A stretch of 64,000 nucleotides of DNA from Micavibrio sp. UBA6212. Its GTDB lineage: Bacteria; Pseudomonadota; Alphaproteobacteria; Micavibrionales; Micavibrionaceae. This document shows, one piece after another, positions 8,915 through 17,386 of the stretch; position 1 is the first letter of the stretch; every line of letters starts with the position of its first letter. Made by a program: the position numbers and the translations under genes. The notes under the pieces were generated by a model that was not told the DNA's origin, made no database searches, and was given only the letters and a program-made list of their open reading frames with translations. The DNA is taken from the NCBI GenBank assembly GCA_002421905.1, contig DISK01000003.1:62001-126000 (forward strand), given 5' to 3'.

Positions 8915-9897
8915 CACAAGTTCATGCCATTAAATTGGGAGTAATTGGGCTTGGCTCTATAGGCATGAGGCATGCAAATAATCTTATGTCTATGGGGTAT
9001 GAGGTTTTGGCTTATGATCCAAGTTTGCAACGTTGCGAACTCTTTGAACAAGCGGGAGGAGCACCCGTAAAGAATAAACAAAATATATCTGAAAGTTGTG
9101 ATGCCGTTGTTATAGCAAGCCCAAGCTCAATGCATCTTGAGGATTTAGCATGGGCTGTTGAGAATGGTATTCATGCTTTCATTGAGAAGCCTCTTGCTCA
9201 TACTTTGCAGGGATTAGAAGAAATTTGCGCTGATGCAGAAAAGAGAAAACTCGTTCTTTCTCTAGGGATGAACATGAGGTTTAATCCTGCGATAAAGCGT
9301 TTATCTGCAATAATCCGTGATGGTGGTATAGGTGATATTCTATGGGCAAACTATTGGCATTCTTCTTTTCTCCCAGACTGGAGACCGGATGCAGACTTTA
9401 GAAAAGGCTATGCCGCGGATCCAAAGACTGGCGGAGTGATTTTTGATGTTATTCATGGCTTTGATTTACTCTATTTTCTTATTGGCAATTATACTGTTTG
9501 CGGTGCTACAGCCCGAAGTTCTAATGTTTTGGAGATATCTTCTGATGATTGCGCAGATATTTTATGTCGACATACAACAGGCGTAACATCTACGCTTCAT
9601 ATGGATTTTATAACTCGCCCTAAGTCACATGTTATCTCAGTGGCAGGAACAAATGCGATAGCACGTATAGATATTAGCAGAAGACACTTATCTTTAACTG
9701 GTATTGGTGGCCATATAATTGAAGAAAATTACTTTGATACTACAAGTGTGAATGACGATTATTGTCAGGAACTTAAGGACTTTATAAATGCAATTCAGGG
9801 CAGTAATCTTGAAGGGTGCTCACTTTTGGACGGGATGAATGTTCTTTCAAATGTCGTTTTAGCTAGAAAAATGGCGGGACTACCATATGTGGAATGA
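8911..9897 (+). CDS. Gfo/Idh/MocA family NAD(P)-dependent oxidoreductase
   Basis: A 328-residue sugar oxidoreductase. The Rossmann loop is LGVIGLGSIGMRHA at about residues 9-22 and the family EKP motif is at 92-94 (FIEKPLAH). The central part carries GGVIFDVIHGFDLLYFL, matching the catalytic histidine region of the family. The start is TTG inside the four-base overlap with the previous stop. Family members oxidise or reduce sugars and sugar nucleotides at one carbon. It is not part of the standard pseudaminate route and points to an extra modification of the sugar. Confidence 0.8.
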   Translation: MTQVHAIKLGVIGLGSIGMRHANNLMSMGYEVLAYDPSLQRCELFEQAGGAPVKNKQNISESCDAVVIASPSSMHLEDLAWAVENGIHAFIEKPLAHTLQGLEEICADAEKRKLVLSLGMNMRFNPAIKRLSAIIRDGGIGDILWANYWHSSFLPDWRPDADFRKGYAADPKTGGVIFDVIHGFDLLYFLIGNYTVCGATARSSNVLEISSDDCADILCRHTTGVTSTLHMDFITRPKSHVISVAGTNAIARIDISRRHLSLTGIGGHIIEENYFDTTSVNDDYCQELKDFINAIQGSNLEGCSLLDGMNVLSNVVLARKMAGLPYVE

Positions 9898-10867
9898 GGC
9901 AAATTCCTTGAACTGGCTATTTAGGGTGGCTGCAAAGGCAGAAAATGGCGGAGGCCATGTGTCTCGTTCACTCGTGCTTGCAAGAGATATGCAGGCCAAT
10001 ATAACTTTTTCTATTTCAGAATGTAGTCCATATCGTTCTTTGATAGAAAATCATGGGTTTAAGACAGTATCTGCTGAGCAAGAAGAACCGTATTATGATG
10101 GAGTGTGGGTGGATATTTATAATGATAACTTCGATCATTATAGATCTAAAACAAATTGTCTGGCTATCATAGAAGATCACAGGGATTTGTATGATAGGGC
10201 GGATATTTATGTTCGGCCATATCCTGGAGTTTTTGCAAATAGACCATCAGGGATTGAGTTGTCTGGATTTGATTTCTCATTAATTGATGCTAAATTTTTC
10301 TCAAAGAGACAAAATAAGATTGCCTCAGATGTGAAGACAGTAACAGTATTTATGGGGCGTTATGATTCCGTCAATGCTACGGCTAGTGTCCTTGAAGTTA
10401 TTAATGACTTGCCAATTAATATCTCAGTTTGTGTTGTTGCAGGCAGTGGTGCAGCACATCTTGATAAAATCAAAAAATATTTGTCCCAGGAGTTTGGACA
10501 CAAGTATAAACTGTATATAGACCTGCCTGATCTGTGTGATGTTTTCGCTGATTGCGATCTCTTGGTTCTTTCGGGGGGTGTGGCTCTTTTAGAGGCGTGT
10601 GCTATAGGTTGCCCAGCTGTTGTACTAAATATTGCTGACAATCAGCGAATTCTTTCAAAATACCTCTCAAGCGAAGGGGCAATTGCTTACGCGGGAAGCC
10701 ATTCTCAATTCGAGAAAAGTGCGTTTGCTGATGTTCTCCTGCAGAACCTGTCTTTTGTGGAAAGAGAGAGGATTTCTAACAATGCAAAGACAATTCTCAA
10801 AAATTCAGGGGTCAGTTGTGTTGCTTCAGTTCTTATGGAAAATTCTATGAAGCGGGGCTTTAAATGA
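9887..10867 (+). CDS. PseG-like UDP-sugar hydrolase / glycosyltransferase-fold protein
   Basis: A 326-residue protein with the N-terminal motif NGGGHVSRSLVLA at about 20-32, equivalent to the GxGHVMRC loop that holds the active histidine of PseG, which removes UDP from 2,4-diacetamido-trideoxy-altrose. The C-terminal half has LLVLSGGVALLEACAIGCPAVVL, typical of the UDP-binding side of the MurG/PseG fold. Its place between the acetyltransferase and the NeuB-type synthase is exactly where PseG is needed. The identity is weaker than for PseB and PseC because the sequence is divergent. It overlaps its upstream neighbour by 11 bases and its downstream one by four. Confidence 0.7.
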   Translation: MWNEANSLNWLFRVAAKAENGGGHVSRSLVLARDMQANITFSISECSPYRSLIENHGFKTVSAEQEEPYYDGVWVDIYNDNFDHYRSKTNCLAIIEDHRDLYDRADIYVRPYPGVFANRPSGIELSGFDFSLIDAKFFSKRQNKIASDVKTVTVFMGRYDSVNATASVLEVINDLPINISVCVVAGSGAAHLDKIKKYLSQEFGHKYKLYIDLPDLCDVFADCDLLVLSGGVALLEACAIGCPAVVLNIADNQRILSKYLSSEGAIAYAGSHSQFEKSAFADVLLQNLSFVERERISNNAKTILKNSGVSCVASVLMENSMKRGFK

Positions 10868-12012
10868 AAAAGATAAATATTCTTGATACAACTCTAAGAG
10901 ATGGGGAGCAAACCCAAGGAGTTTCTTTCTCGGCGGAAGAAAAAATTCGTATTGCTCAAGAGCTTTTAAGAACATGCTGCGTAGATCGTATAGAGGTTGC
11001 AAGTTGTAAAACAACAGCTTCTGAAAAAGTTGCTATCAAAAAAATTATGGCGTGGGCAAGCGAACATAATATGCAAGATCGTGTTGAGGTCTTATCTTTT
11101 GTGGATGGGAAGGCCTCTATTGACTGGTTGGATGGAACTGGCTGTCGGCGATTAAATCTCCTGGTAAAAGGTTCACATGCGCATTGTGTGGTGCAGCTAA
11201 ATAAGAGTATGGACGAGCACCTGCTTGATATTACGCATACGATTTCTTGCGCACGCTCTTATGGATATGCTGTTTCAGCGTATCTTGAGGATTGGTCACG
11301 TGGCGTGCAGGATAGTCCTGATTATGTTTATAGCGTTATACGTCACTTGCAGAAACAAGGGGTAGGCTGCATTTATTTATGCGATACATTGGGTGTTCTG
11401 GCCCCTTGGCAAGTTGAGTCTTTTGTTGGGGATGCGTGCACAAAATTTCCACAGATTGAGTTTGAATACCATGGCCACAATGATTATGGCTTGGCTACAG
11501 CCAATGCTCTATCGGCAATAAGAGCAGGGGCATCTGGCTTGCATGCCACGCTAAATGGTCTTGGTGAAAGAGCTGGAAATGCATCGCTAGCCGAGGTGGT
11601 TATTGCACTTCGTGATTTTGGTATTGGGCAGACTACTATTCCTGATATTTCCCTTCCATCTATTGCTAGGTTAGCTGAAATTTACAGTCAAAAATTATTA
11701 GCTGAAAATGCACCTATTCTGGGTAAAAACGTTTTTACTCATGTATCTGGTATCCATGCCGATGGACAGGAGAAGGGTAATTTGTATGAAAATAAACTTA
11801 TCCCTTCGCGTTTTGGTAGAGAATGGGAGTATGCGCTTGGGAAATTGTCAGGGCGTAAATCGTTGGAGAGTCATCTGCGTTCTATCGACTCCACCGATCT
11901 TTCAATTGAAGACCAAAGAAAAATACTTGAACAAATTCACCAGTTAAATGAGCAAAAGAAAAATATAAGCAGGGATGATTTGGAAATAATGCTTGGAGAG
12001 ATTAGAAAATGA
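10864..12012 (+). CDS. HMGL-like / 2-isopropylmalate-homocitrate synthase-like aldolase
   Basis: A 382-residue enzyme of the DRE-TIM metallolyase superfamily. The signature DTTLRDGEQ is at residues 8-16, the metal-binding HGHND at 203-207, then NGLGERAGNA at 231-240 and the SGIHADG helix near 295-301. These match isopropylmalate and homocitrate synthases, which condense acetyl-CoA with a 2-oxo acid. The protein ends soon after the subdomains that follow the barrel, so it lacks the leucine-binding regulatory domain of LeuA. It overlaps both flanking sugar genes by four bases, so it belongs to the sugar operon. It probably makes an unusual acid used to decorate the sugar. Confidence 0.82.
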   Translation: MKKINILDTTLRDGEQTQGVSFSAEEKIRIAQELLRTCCVDRIEVASCKTTASEKVAIKKIMAWASEHNMQDRVEVLSFVDGKASIDWLDGTGCRRLNLLVKGSHAHCVVQLNKSMDEHLLDITHTISCARSYGYAVSAYLEDWSRGVQDSPDYVYSVIRHLQKQGVGCIYLCDTLGVLAPWQVESFVGDACTKFPQIEFEYHGHNDYGLATANALSAIRAGASGLHATLNGLGERAGNASLAEVVIALRDFGIGQTTIPDISLPSIARLAEIYSQKLLAENAPILGKNVFTHVSGIHADGQEKGNLYENKLIPSRFGREWEYALGKLSGRKSLESHLRSIDSTDLSIEDQRKILEQIHQLNEQKKNISRDDLEIMLGEIRK

Positions 12013-13067
12013 AAATTGATTTTGGAAAGAAAAAGATTGGTATAGGAACTCCTGTTTTTATTATTGCAGAAATTGGAGTTAATCACGAGGGCAGTTTGGA
12101 TGTATGTTTGGAAATGGTGCGACAGGCAGCTTGGGCCGGAGCAGATGCTATTAAATTGCAAACTGTGGATCCTGATGAAAATTATGTTAAGGGACACCCA
12201 AGCTGGGAATTATTCCGTACATGTCAACTAACACAAGATGAAACATCTAAAGTGTTTAATTTAAGTTGGGAATTGGGGATGGAGCCTTTTACAACATCCC
12301 CTGATATTGCAACTTTGTGCTGGATTGATAAATTAGGCGTTCCGGGACACAAGATTTCATCTGGTATGATGACGAATGATGTTATTATCAAAAAAACTTG
12401 TGCCTTGGGTAAACCAGTGTTGATTTCAACCGGTATGGCAACAACCGAGCAAATTGACCATGCTGTTGAAGTAGCTAAAGCAAGTGGCAATCAAAATATT
12501 GCTTTGTTTCAATGTACCTCTGAATATCCGGCACCCAAAGAGAATCTTAATTTAGCCACTATGGAATGGATGAGTAAACGATATAATCTGCCTATCGGTT
12601 TTTCAGATCATTCTATCGGTATTGAGGCGGCAATTGTTGCCGTTTCATTGGGGGCAGCGATGATTGAAAAACACTTTTCACTTGATTGTAAGCGTCAAGG
12701 ATTTGACCATAAAATAGCCCTTGACCCTCAGGGGTTTAAGGATCTTGTTGAAGGGGTGCGTGCGGCTGAGGAGGGTGGAGAGAAATTCGCTAAGGAAAAT
12801 GCACAGCACTATGATGTAATGATTGGCATAGCTGAACGTGTTTTGCCCCCCAATATTAAAGAGAAGGCAGCTGGGAATCTAAGATGTCTAGTTGCTAGGA
12901 AGCCCATAAGAGCAGGTGAAAGATTTACTGAGGAGAATGTCGGGCTTAAGCGTCCTTTTGCAGATAAACGGGGACTAGAGCCTATCTATTACGAGAGAGT
13001 TTTAAGGGGGAACTCGGTATCAAGCCTTGATGTTGATGATCCCATTAATATTGAAGATGTGGTTTAA
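12009..13067 (+). CDS. NeuB/PseI-type nonulosonic acid synthase
   Basis: A 352-residue synthase that condenses phosphoenolpyruvate with a six-carbon amino sugar to give a nine-carbon acid. The TIM-barrel start AEIGVNHEGSLDVCLEMV (about residues 20-37) matches the family, as do DAIKLQTVD, KISSGMMTN, ISTGMATTEQI, GFSDHSIGIEAAI and IEKHFSLD. The C-terminal 60-70 residues (RCLVARKPIRAGERFTEENV onward) form the SAF antifreeze-like domain that caps the substrate pocket. It could be called pseI if the sugar is pseudaminic acid, but NeuB, LegI and PseI are hard to tell apart by eye, so no symbol is given. Confidence 0.9.
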   Translation: MKIDFGKKKIGIGTPVFIIAEIGVNHEGSLDVCLEMVRQAAWAGADAIKLQTVDPDENYVKGHPSWELFRTCQLTQDETSKVFNLSWELGMEPFTTSPDIATLCWIDKLGVPGHKISSGMMTNDVIIKKTCALGKPVLISTGMATTEQIDHAVEVAKASGNQNIALFQCTSEYPAPKENLNLATMEWMSKRYNLPIGFSDHSIGIEAAIVAVSLGAAMIEKHFSLDCKRQGFDHKIALDPQGFKDLVEGVRAAEEGGEKFAKENAQHYDVMIGIAERVLPPNIKEKAAGNLRCLVARKPIRAGERFTEENVGLKRPFADKRGLEPIYYERVLRGNSVSSLDVDDPINIEDVV

Positions 13068-13078
13068 GCGAGGTACAA

Positions 13079-14125
13079 ATGAAAAAAGAAAAAGTAAACG
13101 TACTTATGACTTGTTGTGGTGGCGATTTGGCCCCTGAATATATCATGGCAATGAAAAACAGTGTACGTTACGATATCACTGTTTTGGCAGTCGATGGAAA
13201 TGCAAATGCAGTAGGAAAAAATTTTGCAGACTACTTTTCAGTTGTCCCAATGGGGCAGGCTGATAACTACATAGACACTATCCTCGGCTTAGTAAGACAA
13301 TATCAGATTGATTTGATTATTGCTGGATCAGATGGTGAGGCGTTGTCATTATCTTTTAATAAGGTGGTTTTTGCAAAAGAAGGTTGTGTGGTTGCATGCC
13401 CTTCAACCGATGTTCTTTCTCAACTTAGTAACAAACTAACAACGTATAAAGTCTTAAAAAATGCGGGGATATCCTGTGCTGACTTTATGGAGGCATCAAC
13501 CGCTGAAGAACTGCAAAAATCGACAGAGGACATGTATGACCGCCATTCCGAAATTGTTATAAAACCTGCAGTATCCCGTGGGGGACGTAATGTATTTGTA
13601 ATCAGGCGCGATATAAAGGGGGAACAATCATATCATGGTGGGAGAGAAACACATTGTTCCTGGGATGTTTTTCAGACCAAGTATCAAAAACAAATTGCAG
13701 ATTTATTTCCTGTAGTTGTTATGCAACGTCTCTTTGAACCAACATATGATATTGATGTCTTAGGATGGGAGGGAAATCCAATCAATGTTATCCCTCGCTT
13801 GCGTCATAACCCTGCAGGAATTCCATTCGAGGGAAATACTATCAGTATGAATGCAGAGTTGGTTAATTTGGGAAAGTCTGTATGCAAAGCTTTTAATCTT
13901 TCGTGGCTTCTGGATATTGATGTGATGTGCACATCAGATGAAAGGCCGGTGGTTTTGGAGGTTAATCCAAGAATGAGTGGAAGCTGTCCGGCTTCTGTCA
14001 TTGCCGGCGTCCCTCTCTTTGATAATATCGTTGCACTATCCAGAGGGGAGGAACCTTTGCTTGTTGAACCAAAGGAAGGAACAGTGATCGTAGGCTATAA
14101 GGCACTTAAGAGAGAAACGGTATGA
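13079..14125 (+). CDS. ATP-grasp ligase
   Basis: A 348-residue ATP-grasp protein resembling the carbamoyl-phosphate-synthase-like and PylC-like group. It begins with a Rossmann-type preATP-grasp domain (VNVLMTCCGGDLAPEYI), followed by SNKLTTYKVLKNAGI, the ATP-binding strand EIVIKPAVSRGGRNVFVI and the metal-binding end VLEVNPRMSGSCPASVIAG. Such enzymes join a carboxylate to an amine through an acyl phosphate. In this operon it is a candidate for linking an acid to an amino group on the sugar. It overlaps the cytidylyltransferase by four bases. Confidence 0.75.
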   Translation: MKKEKVNVLMTCCGGDLAPEYIMAMKNSVRYDITVLAVDGNANAVGKNFADYFSVVPMGQADNYIDTILGLVRQYQIDLIIAGSDGEALSLSFNKVVFAKEGCVVACPSTDVLSQLSNKLTTYKVLKNAGISCADFMEASTAEELQKSTEDMYDRHSEIVIKPAVSRGGRNVFVIRRDIKGEQSYHGGRETHCSWDVFQTKYQKQIADLFPVVVMQRLFEPTYDIDVLGWEGNPINVIPRLRHNPAGIPFEGNTISMNAELVNLGKSVCKAFNLSWLLDIDVMCTSDERPVVLEVNPRMSGSCPASVIAGVPLFDNIVALSRGEEPLLVEPKEGTVIVGYKALKRETV

Positions 14126-14823
14126 ATATAGTTGCTGTAATTCAAGCACGTATGACATCAAGCCGCCTTCCTGGAAAGGTGATGATGTCTATTGGTGATA
14201 AACCTCTTATCAATATAATGATTGAGCGTGTTAAAAAGTCAAAGCACATCAATCAGATTGTTGTGGCTATGCCCGAAGATGACAAGTGCGATGAGTTAGA
14301 GTCCTTATGCCATGATATGGGTGTAGCAGTTTTTAAAGGAAGTGAGAATGATGTTCTTTCTCGTTTTGTTGGAGCTGCCAAAAACTATAATGCTGATGTG
14401 GTTGTCAGATTATGTTCGGACTGTCCCTTTAACGATCCTCATCTTCTTGATCAAGTGATAGAAATGTTTTTGGATGGAAACTACGACTACGTCAATAATG
14501 TCGGTGCCAGATCATTTCCTGACGGCTTGGATGTAGAGGTTTTTACCGCTGAGGCGCTTTATACAGCGGATCGTCAGGCGACAGACCTCAAGCATCGCGA
14601 ACATGTAACAACATATATAGATGGTCGTGTAGAGGGCTTAAATAAAGGCAATTTTGTGTGCGGGAGCCTAGATAATATGCCGTCCTATGGGCATTTGATG
14701 TGGTCTGTAAATACTCTGGATCATCTCAATCATTTGCGAGATATTTATAATAACCTGCCAGATAAGGAAAATTTTTCGTGGAGAGACGTATTAGAAGTAG
14801 AGGAGAAATTAAATGAACGCTAG
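14122..14823 (+). CDS. SpsF-like cytidylyltransferase (CMP-nonulosonate synthase candidate)
   Basis: A 233-residue nucleotidyltransferase. The N-terminal loop VAVIQARMTSSRLPGKVM binds the nucleotide, followed by IVVAMPEDDKCDEL and VVRLCSDCPFNDPHLLDQV, where the acidic pair is metal binding. This pattern is that of the SpsF/COG1861 family, which in spore-coat and flagellar sugar loci stands next to a NeuB-type synthase and activates the nine-carbon acid with CTP. It differs from classical NeuA and PseF openings. It overlaps the next gene by 11 bases. Confidence 0.75.
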   Translation: MNIVAVIQARMTSSRLPGKVMMSIGDKPLINIMIERVKKSKHINQIVVAMPEDDKCDELESLCHDMGVAVFKGSENDVLSRFVGAAKNYNADVVVRLCSDCPFNDPHLLDQVIEMFLDGNYDYVNNVGARSFPDGLDVEVFTAEALYTADRQATDLKHREHVTTYIDGRVEGLNKGNFVCGSLDNMPSYGHLMWSVNTLDHLNHLRDIYNNLPDKENFSWRDVLEVEEKLNER

Positions 14824-15718
14824 GATTTATGCAAAGAAGGCTTCAAATTATGGGTATATCTCAGCGGACCCTCTGCCGTCAGAACAGGATTTGACTGAAC
14901 ACTACTCATCGAAATATTACAATGCTCCAAGTACATCGACATATCAGACAGGTTATACGGATGAAGAAATTCAGCAGAAGGAACTTCGTGCACAGCTTGT
15001 AGTTCATAGTTTGCAACATGCCTATGGCAAGTCCCTCGCAGGGAAATGCCTTTTCGAGGTAGGGTATGGGGAAGGGTTCATTCTGGATTCTGCACAAAAA
15101 GCTGGTTTGGAAATTTCGGGTGTGGACTTTACAAATGCAGGGGTTATGCGTATGAATCCTCACTTAAATTCATTTGTTGCTGCCGAGAATGCATATAATC
15201 ATCTTGATACTCTCGTTAAGAGTAATAAAAAATTTGATTTTTGTGTAATGCAGAATGTTTTGGAACACGTCATTGATCCTGATAAGTTACTTGTCTCGAT
15301 GAAAAGCCTTATCAAGCCTGATGGTCTTTTACTTATCAATGTACCAAATGATTTCAGCCGATTGCAAAAACTTGCACTTGATAGGGGGTATATTGACAGA
15401 GAATTCTGGTTTGGACCTGTCGAGCATCTTCATTACTTTAACACTGAGAACTTACCACTATATGTTCAATCTCTGGGGTTTGATGTGCTTGATATGTATG
15501 GTGATTTTCCGATTGATATATTCCTTCTAAATAAACATTCCAATTATGTGATGGATAAATCTAAGGGTAAAGATTCGCATAAGGCACGTGTAGTGTTGGA
15601 TCTCCTTATGGCTGAACACGGTATAGAGGCATATCATCATTTCTGTCAGGCAATGTCGGGTGTTGGTATAGGCCGAAATGTTTGTGTTATTGGACGACTA
15701 AGCAAAAAACAGGGGTGA
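14813..15718 (+). CDS. Class I SAM-dependent methyltransferase
   Basis: A 301-residue protein with a Methyltransf_23-type core. The SAM loop is CLFEVGYGEGFILDSA near residue 78, then the acidic strand LEISGVDFTNAG, and FCVMQNVLEHVIDPDKLL, the typical NVLEH motif 4 of this group. A histidine and tyrosine pair in GPVEHLHYFN follows, as in many sugar and small-molecule O-methyltransferases. An N-terminal region of about 60 residues precedes the core. It is presumably a tailoring methyltransferase for the operon's sugar; the acceptor is unknown. Confidence 0.75.
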   Translation: MNARIYAKKASNYGYISADPLPSEQDLTEHYSSKYYNAPSTSTYQTGYTDEEIQQKELRAQLVVHSLQHAYGKSLAGKCLFEVGYGEGFILDSAQKAGLEISGVDFTNAGVMRMNPHLNSFVAAENAYNHLDTLVKSNKKFDFCVMQNVLEHVIDPDKLLVSMKSLIKPDGLLLINVPNDFSRLQKLALDRGYIDREFWFGPVEHLHYFNTENLPLYVQSLGFDVLDMYGDFPIDIFLLNKHSNYVMDKSKGKDSHKARVVLDLLMAEHGIEAYHHFCQAMSGVGIGRNVCVIGRLSKKQG

Positions 15719-15722
15719 TCGA

Positions 15723-16430
15723 ATGAAATATGCCATTTTATCAGATATACACGGGAACGCTGAAGCGTTGAAATCTGTGGTGGCAATTGCAAGTGCCGAA
15801 GGAGTATCTGTTTTTCTTATCGCAGGTGACTTTATGGGGTATTATTACAGGTTAGATAAAGTCCTAGATATTTTAAAAGATTTTCAGGTCTATGCAATAC
15901 GTGGTAATCATGAAGATATGTTTGTTGACTGGTTAAATAACCCCTCTAAACGGGTTGAGCTGGAAAGAAAATATGGTCAATCATTTTCTAGAAACTATCA
16001 AATTTTGACAAAAGAGCAATTGAACTCCTTGACAGGTTTACCAATACAGTTCGAGGCCGTATTGAGTGGTCAATCAGTATTGATGTGTCATGGAACTCCG
16101 TGGGAGCATGATGAGTATATTTATCCCGATGCGCCTATAGATATTATCAATCGAATATTTGACTATAACAAAGATATTTTGATTATGGGTCATTCTCATT
16201 ATCCAGTAATCTGGGAGCGGGATGGTAGATATATTATTAATCCAGGTTCTGTGGGACAGCCGCGCGACCGTAAAGGTGGAGCATGTTGGGCTCTATGGGA
16301 TAGTGAGAAAAAATCTGCCGCTTTACGTCGTGAAAAATATGATGTCTCGGCAGTTGTGGATGATTGTAATCTTTTTAATCCAGAAATAGCCTATCTAAAA
16401 GATGTTCTAACAAGAGGGTACAATAGTTAA
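15723..16430 (+). CDS. Metallophosphoesterase (YfcE/MJ0936-like)
   Basis: A 235-residue calcineurin-like phosphoesterase with all five metal-binding blocks: DIHGN at residues 8-12, GDFMGYY near 37, GNHED near 62, MCHGTPWEH near 121 and GHSH near 156, ending with NPGSVGQPRD. In this place it could remove a phosphate from a nine-carbon acid phosphate or another sugar-phosphate intermediate. Bacterial NeuB normally works without phosphate, so the presence of a phosphatase hints at a phosphorylated route or a different intermediate. Its last base is the first base of the following ATG. Confidence 0.8.
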   Translation: MKYAILSDIHGNAEALKSVVAIASAEGVSVFLIAGDFMGYYYRLDKVLDILKDFQVYAIRGNHEDMFVDWLNNPSKRVELERKYGQSFSRNYQILTKEQLNSLTGLPIQFEAVLSGQSVLMCHGTPWEHDEYIYPDAPIDIINRIFDYNKDILIMGHSHYPVIWERDGRYIINPGSVGQPRDRKGGACWALWDSEKKSAALRREKYDVSAVVDDCNLFNPEIAYLKDVLTRGYNS

Positions 16431-17386
16431 TGTCATCTTATATTATAACTGGTGCAAATGGAGATATTGCTATTTCGATGGCTGATATATTAAGGCAAAG
16501 TTGTCCAGATGTTCGTCTTATTGGGACAGATATTGAATCAAAGTGGCCAGCTTTGGGTGCCAGCTTTGATGATGTTGAAATTATACCTAAGGTCGCTGAT
16601 GAGGGCTATATAAGTACATTGGAAAGCCTTATTAAGAAATATTCTCCTGAATACATTATACCAACTAGTGAGCCTGAGCTAAGGTGGATTGCCAGAAATC
16701 ATAAAAAATGTAGTCACATTCCCTTCCTAATGAATTTACCTGACCTTATCCTCACTTGTATGGATAAACTTGAGTCGATGCGCTGGCTAACAAGTATTGG
16801 TATTGATGTTCCTGAAACTAAGATGCTGTCTGCTGCGAATATTCAGGATATTCCATTTATTATGAAGCCAAGGTTTGGCGCAGGTTCCCGTGGAATTAAG
16901 GTTGTTAGAAATGCAGAAGATTTTGAAAAATTTTGCTTAAGCGGTTGCTTTGAGGATTATGTTTCTCAGAAATATCTAGATCAGGAAGATCAAGAATATA
17001 CATGTGCTATCGTAAAGCTTGAGGATGAATTCAGAACATTTATTATGCATAGAAAATTAAAAGAAGGTGTTACGAGCGAGATGTATGGCTTGCTTAATGA
17101 CGACATAGAAGAGATGTTAAATGATATTACAGAGAAACTCCCTTCATATTGCGCAATTAATGTGCAGTTAAGACTGACACCGGAAGGCCCAAGAATATTT
17201 GAGATAAATCCAAGGTTTTCAAGTACTATTAAGATGCGCCATATGTTGGGGTTCTCTGATTTTTTATGGCTACTGAAGGGAGTAAAGGAAAAGTCAAGAT
17301 TTCCTGAATCTTCACCTATGTTAGGACAGAAAGTTTATCGAGTCTATAGAGAAATTATGGGAGTTAAAGATGTCTCGTTGCTTTGA
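16430..17386 (+). CDS. Second ATP-grasp ligase
   Basis: A 318-residue ATP-grasp protein different from the one at 13079. It opens with a Rossmann-like YIITGANGDIAISMADIL, then LILTCMDKLESMRWLTSIGIDVPETK, the ATP-binding strand IPFIMKPRFGAGSRGIKVV and the metal-binding region GPRIFEINPRFSSTIKMRH. It looks like the CarB/PylC-like group found in glycan loci. Its start shares one base with the phosphoesterase stop and its end overlaps the aminotransferase by 17 bases, so the three are tightly coupled. Two ligases in one operon suggest two separate amide or ester additions. Confidence 0.75.
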   Translation: MSSYIITGANGDIAISMADILRQSCPDVRLIGTDIESKWPALGASFDDVEIIPKVADEGYISTLESLIKKYSPEYIIPTSEPELRWIARNHKKCSHIPFLMNLPDLILTCMDKLESMRWLTSIGIDVPETKMLSAANIQDIPFIMKPRFGAGSRGIKVVRNAEDFEKFCLSGCFEDYVSQKYLDQEDQEYTCAIVKLEDEFRTFIMHRKLKEGVTSEMYGLLNDDIEEMLNDITEKLPSYCAINVQLRLTPEGPRIFEINPRFSSTIKMRHMLGFSDFLWLLKGVKEKSRFPESSPMLGQKVYRVYREIMGVKDVSLL

